This document shows positions 5,898 to 6,051 of a DNA stretch of 6,051 nt, in pieces. The stretch is from positions 1-6,051 of the forward strand of contig JAKBCP010000061.1 in assembly GCA_021807645.1 (NCBI GenBank), given 5' to 3'. Each line of letters starts with the position of its first letter. Within the stretch, counting starts at the first letter, position 1. The stretch comes from a bacterium (GTDB lineage Bacteria > Vulcanimicrobiota > Vulcanimicrobiia > Vulcanimicrobiales > Vulcanimicrobiaceae). Both the position numbers and the translations under genes were made by a program. The notes beneath the pieces were generated by a model that worked only from the letters and a program-made list of their open reading frames with translations, ran no database searches and was not told the DNA's origin.

Positions 5898-6051
5898 AAA
5901 CGACAACTCTCTCCTCGACGCTTCTGCGCGCGATATTCGCGGTTCTTTTCGCCGTCGCCGGCTTTCTCGTCGGCCAAGAGGCGTATCTTCGCATTCTGAC
6001 CTTCCATACGGCGGGTTCGGGGGTGCAGATTCTCTTAGATATCGGCGCATC
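5894..6051 (+). CDS. Start of a membrane-anchored protein, cut by the window edge
   Basis: A GTG at 5894 overlaps the hemW stop in the common GTGA arrangement (4 bases) and opens a frame that has no stop through the last base, 52 codons later. The product begins with a short polar and basic stretch (MKTTTLSSTLLR), then a hydrophobic segment at about residues 13-27 (AIFAVLFAVAGFLVG). A more mixed stretch follows, and a second hydrophobic patch starts at about residue 44 (GVQILLDIGA). This suggests an N-terminal membrane anchor, possibly the first of several helices. The layout is reminiscent of YacL-type PIN/TRAM membrane proteins, but the visible part is too short to assign a family. Supporting signs are the overlap, the strand and the sustained open frame with codon use like its neighbours. 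No Shine-Dalgarno site stands out, consistent with coupling to hemW. Confidence 0.6.
   Translation, partial: MKTTTLSSTLLRAIFAVLFAVAGFLVGQEAYLRILTFHTAGSGVQILLDIGA

Noticed and set aside
1..6051. Mobile element, CRISPR array, toxin-antitoxin or defence system
   Set aside because: No transposase, integrase, direct-repeat array or small paired genes; the window is filled by conserved metabolic genes with uniform strand and composition.

Overview
The window is a GC-rich, gene-dense stretch of bacterial chromosome with every supported gene on the + strand. It opens with the 3' end of a cupredoxin gene. After a 71-base gap comes a tightly packed run of six genes that reads as one operon: fakA (fatty acid kinase, DAK2/YloV type), plsX (acyl-ACP:phosphate acyltransferase), two tandem DegV/FakB-type fatty-acid-binding proteins, hemW (radical-SAM heme chaperone), and the start of a membrane-anchored protein that runs off the right edge.

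Layout: 1-348 partial cupredoxin; 349-419 intergenic with a strong Shine-Dalgarno site; 420-2012 fakA; 2005-3015 plsX; 3015-3893 first fakB; 3914-4762 second, divergent fakB; 4755-5897 hemW; 5894-6051 partial membrane protein. Four of the five junctions in the run overlap by 1 to 8 bases. The only gap inside it is 20 bases, ahead of the second fakB, and it carries its own ribosome binding site. No RNA gene, insertion sequence, CRISPR array or convincing terminator was seen.

How the genes fit together: in the known Fak pathway, FakB presents a bound fatty acid to FakA, which phosphorylates it with ATP. The resulting acyl-phosphate is the substrate that PlsX interconverts with acyl-ACP and that PlsY uses to acylate glycerol-3-phosphate. 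Kinase, two carriers and PlsX side by side are therefore a compact module for moving free fatty acids into phospholipid. The first FakB keeps the canonical ligand-contacting residues. The second has lost several of them (Gly to Lys in SGT, His to Asn in the C-terminal loop), which suggests a different ligand or role. HemW looks like an operon passenger rather than a pathway member.

Organism: a GC-rich bacterium in which the usual Bacillus-type order (plsX with fapR and fabD) is absent. The gene order and protein style suggest a poorly cultured GC-rich lineage, possibly Eremiobacterota/WPS-2 or a relative. That is a guess from general impression and should not be used as taxonomy. Apart from the divergent second FakB, the window looks like core metabolism, not an accessory or defence island.
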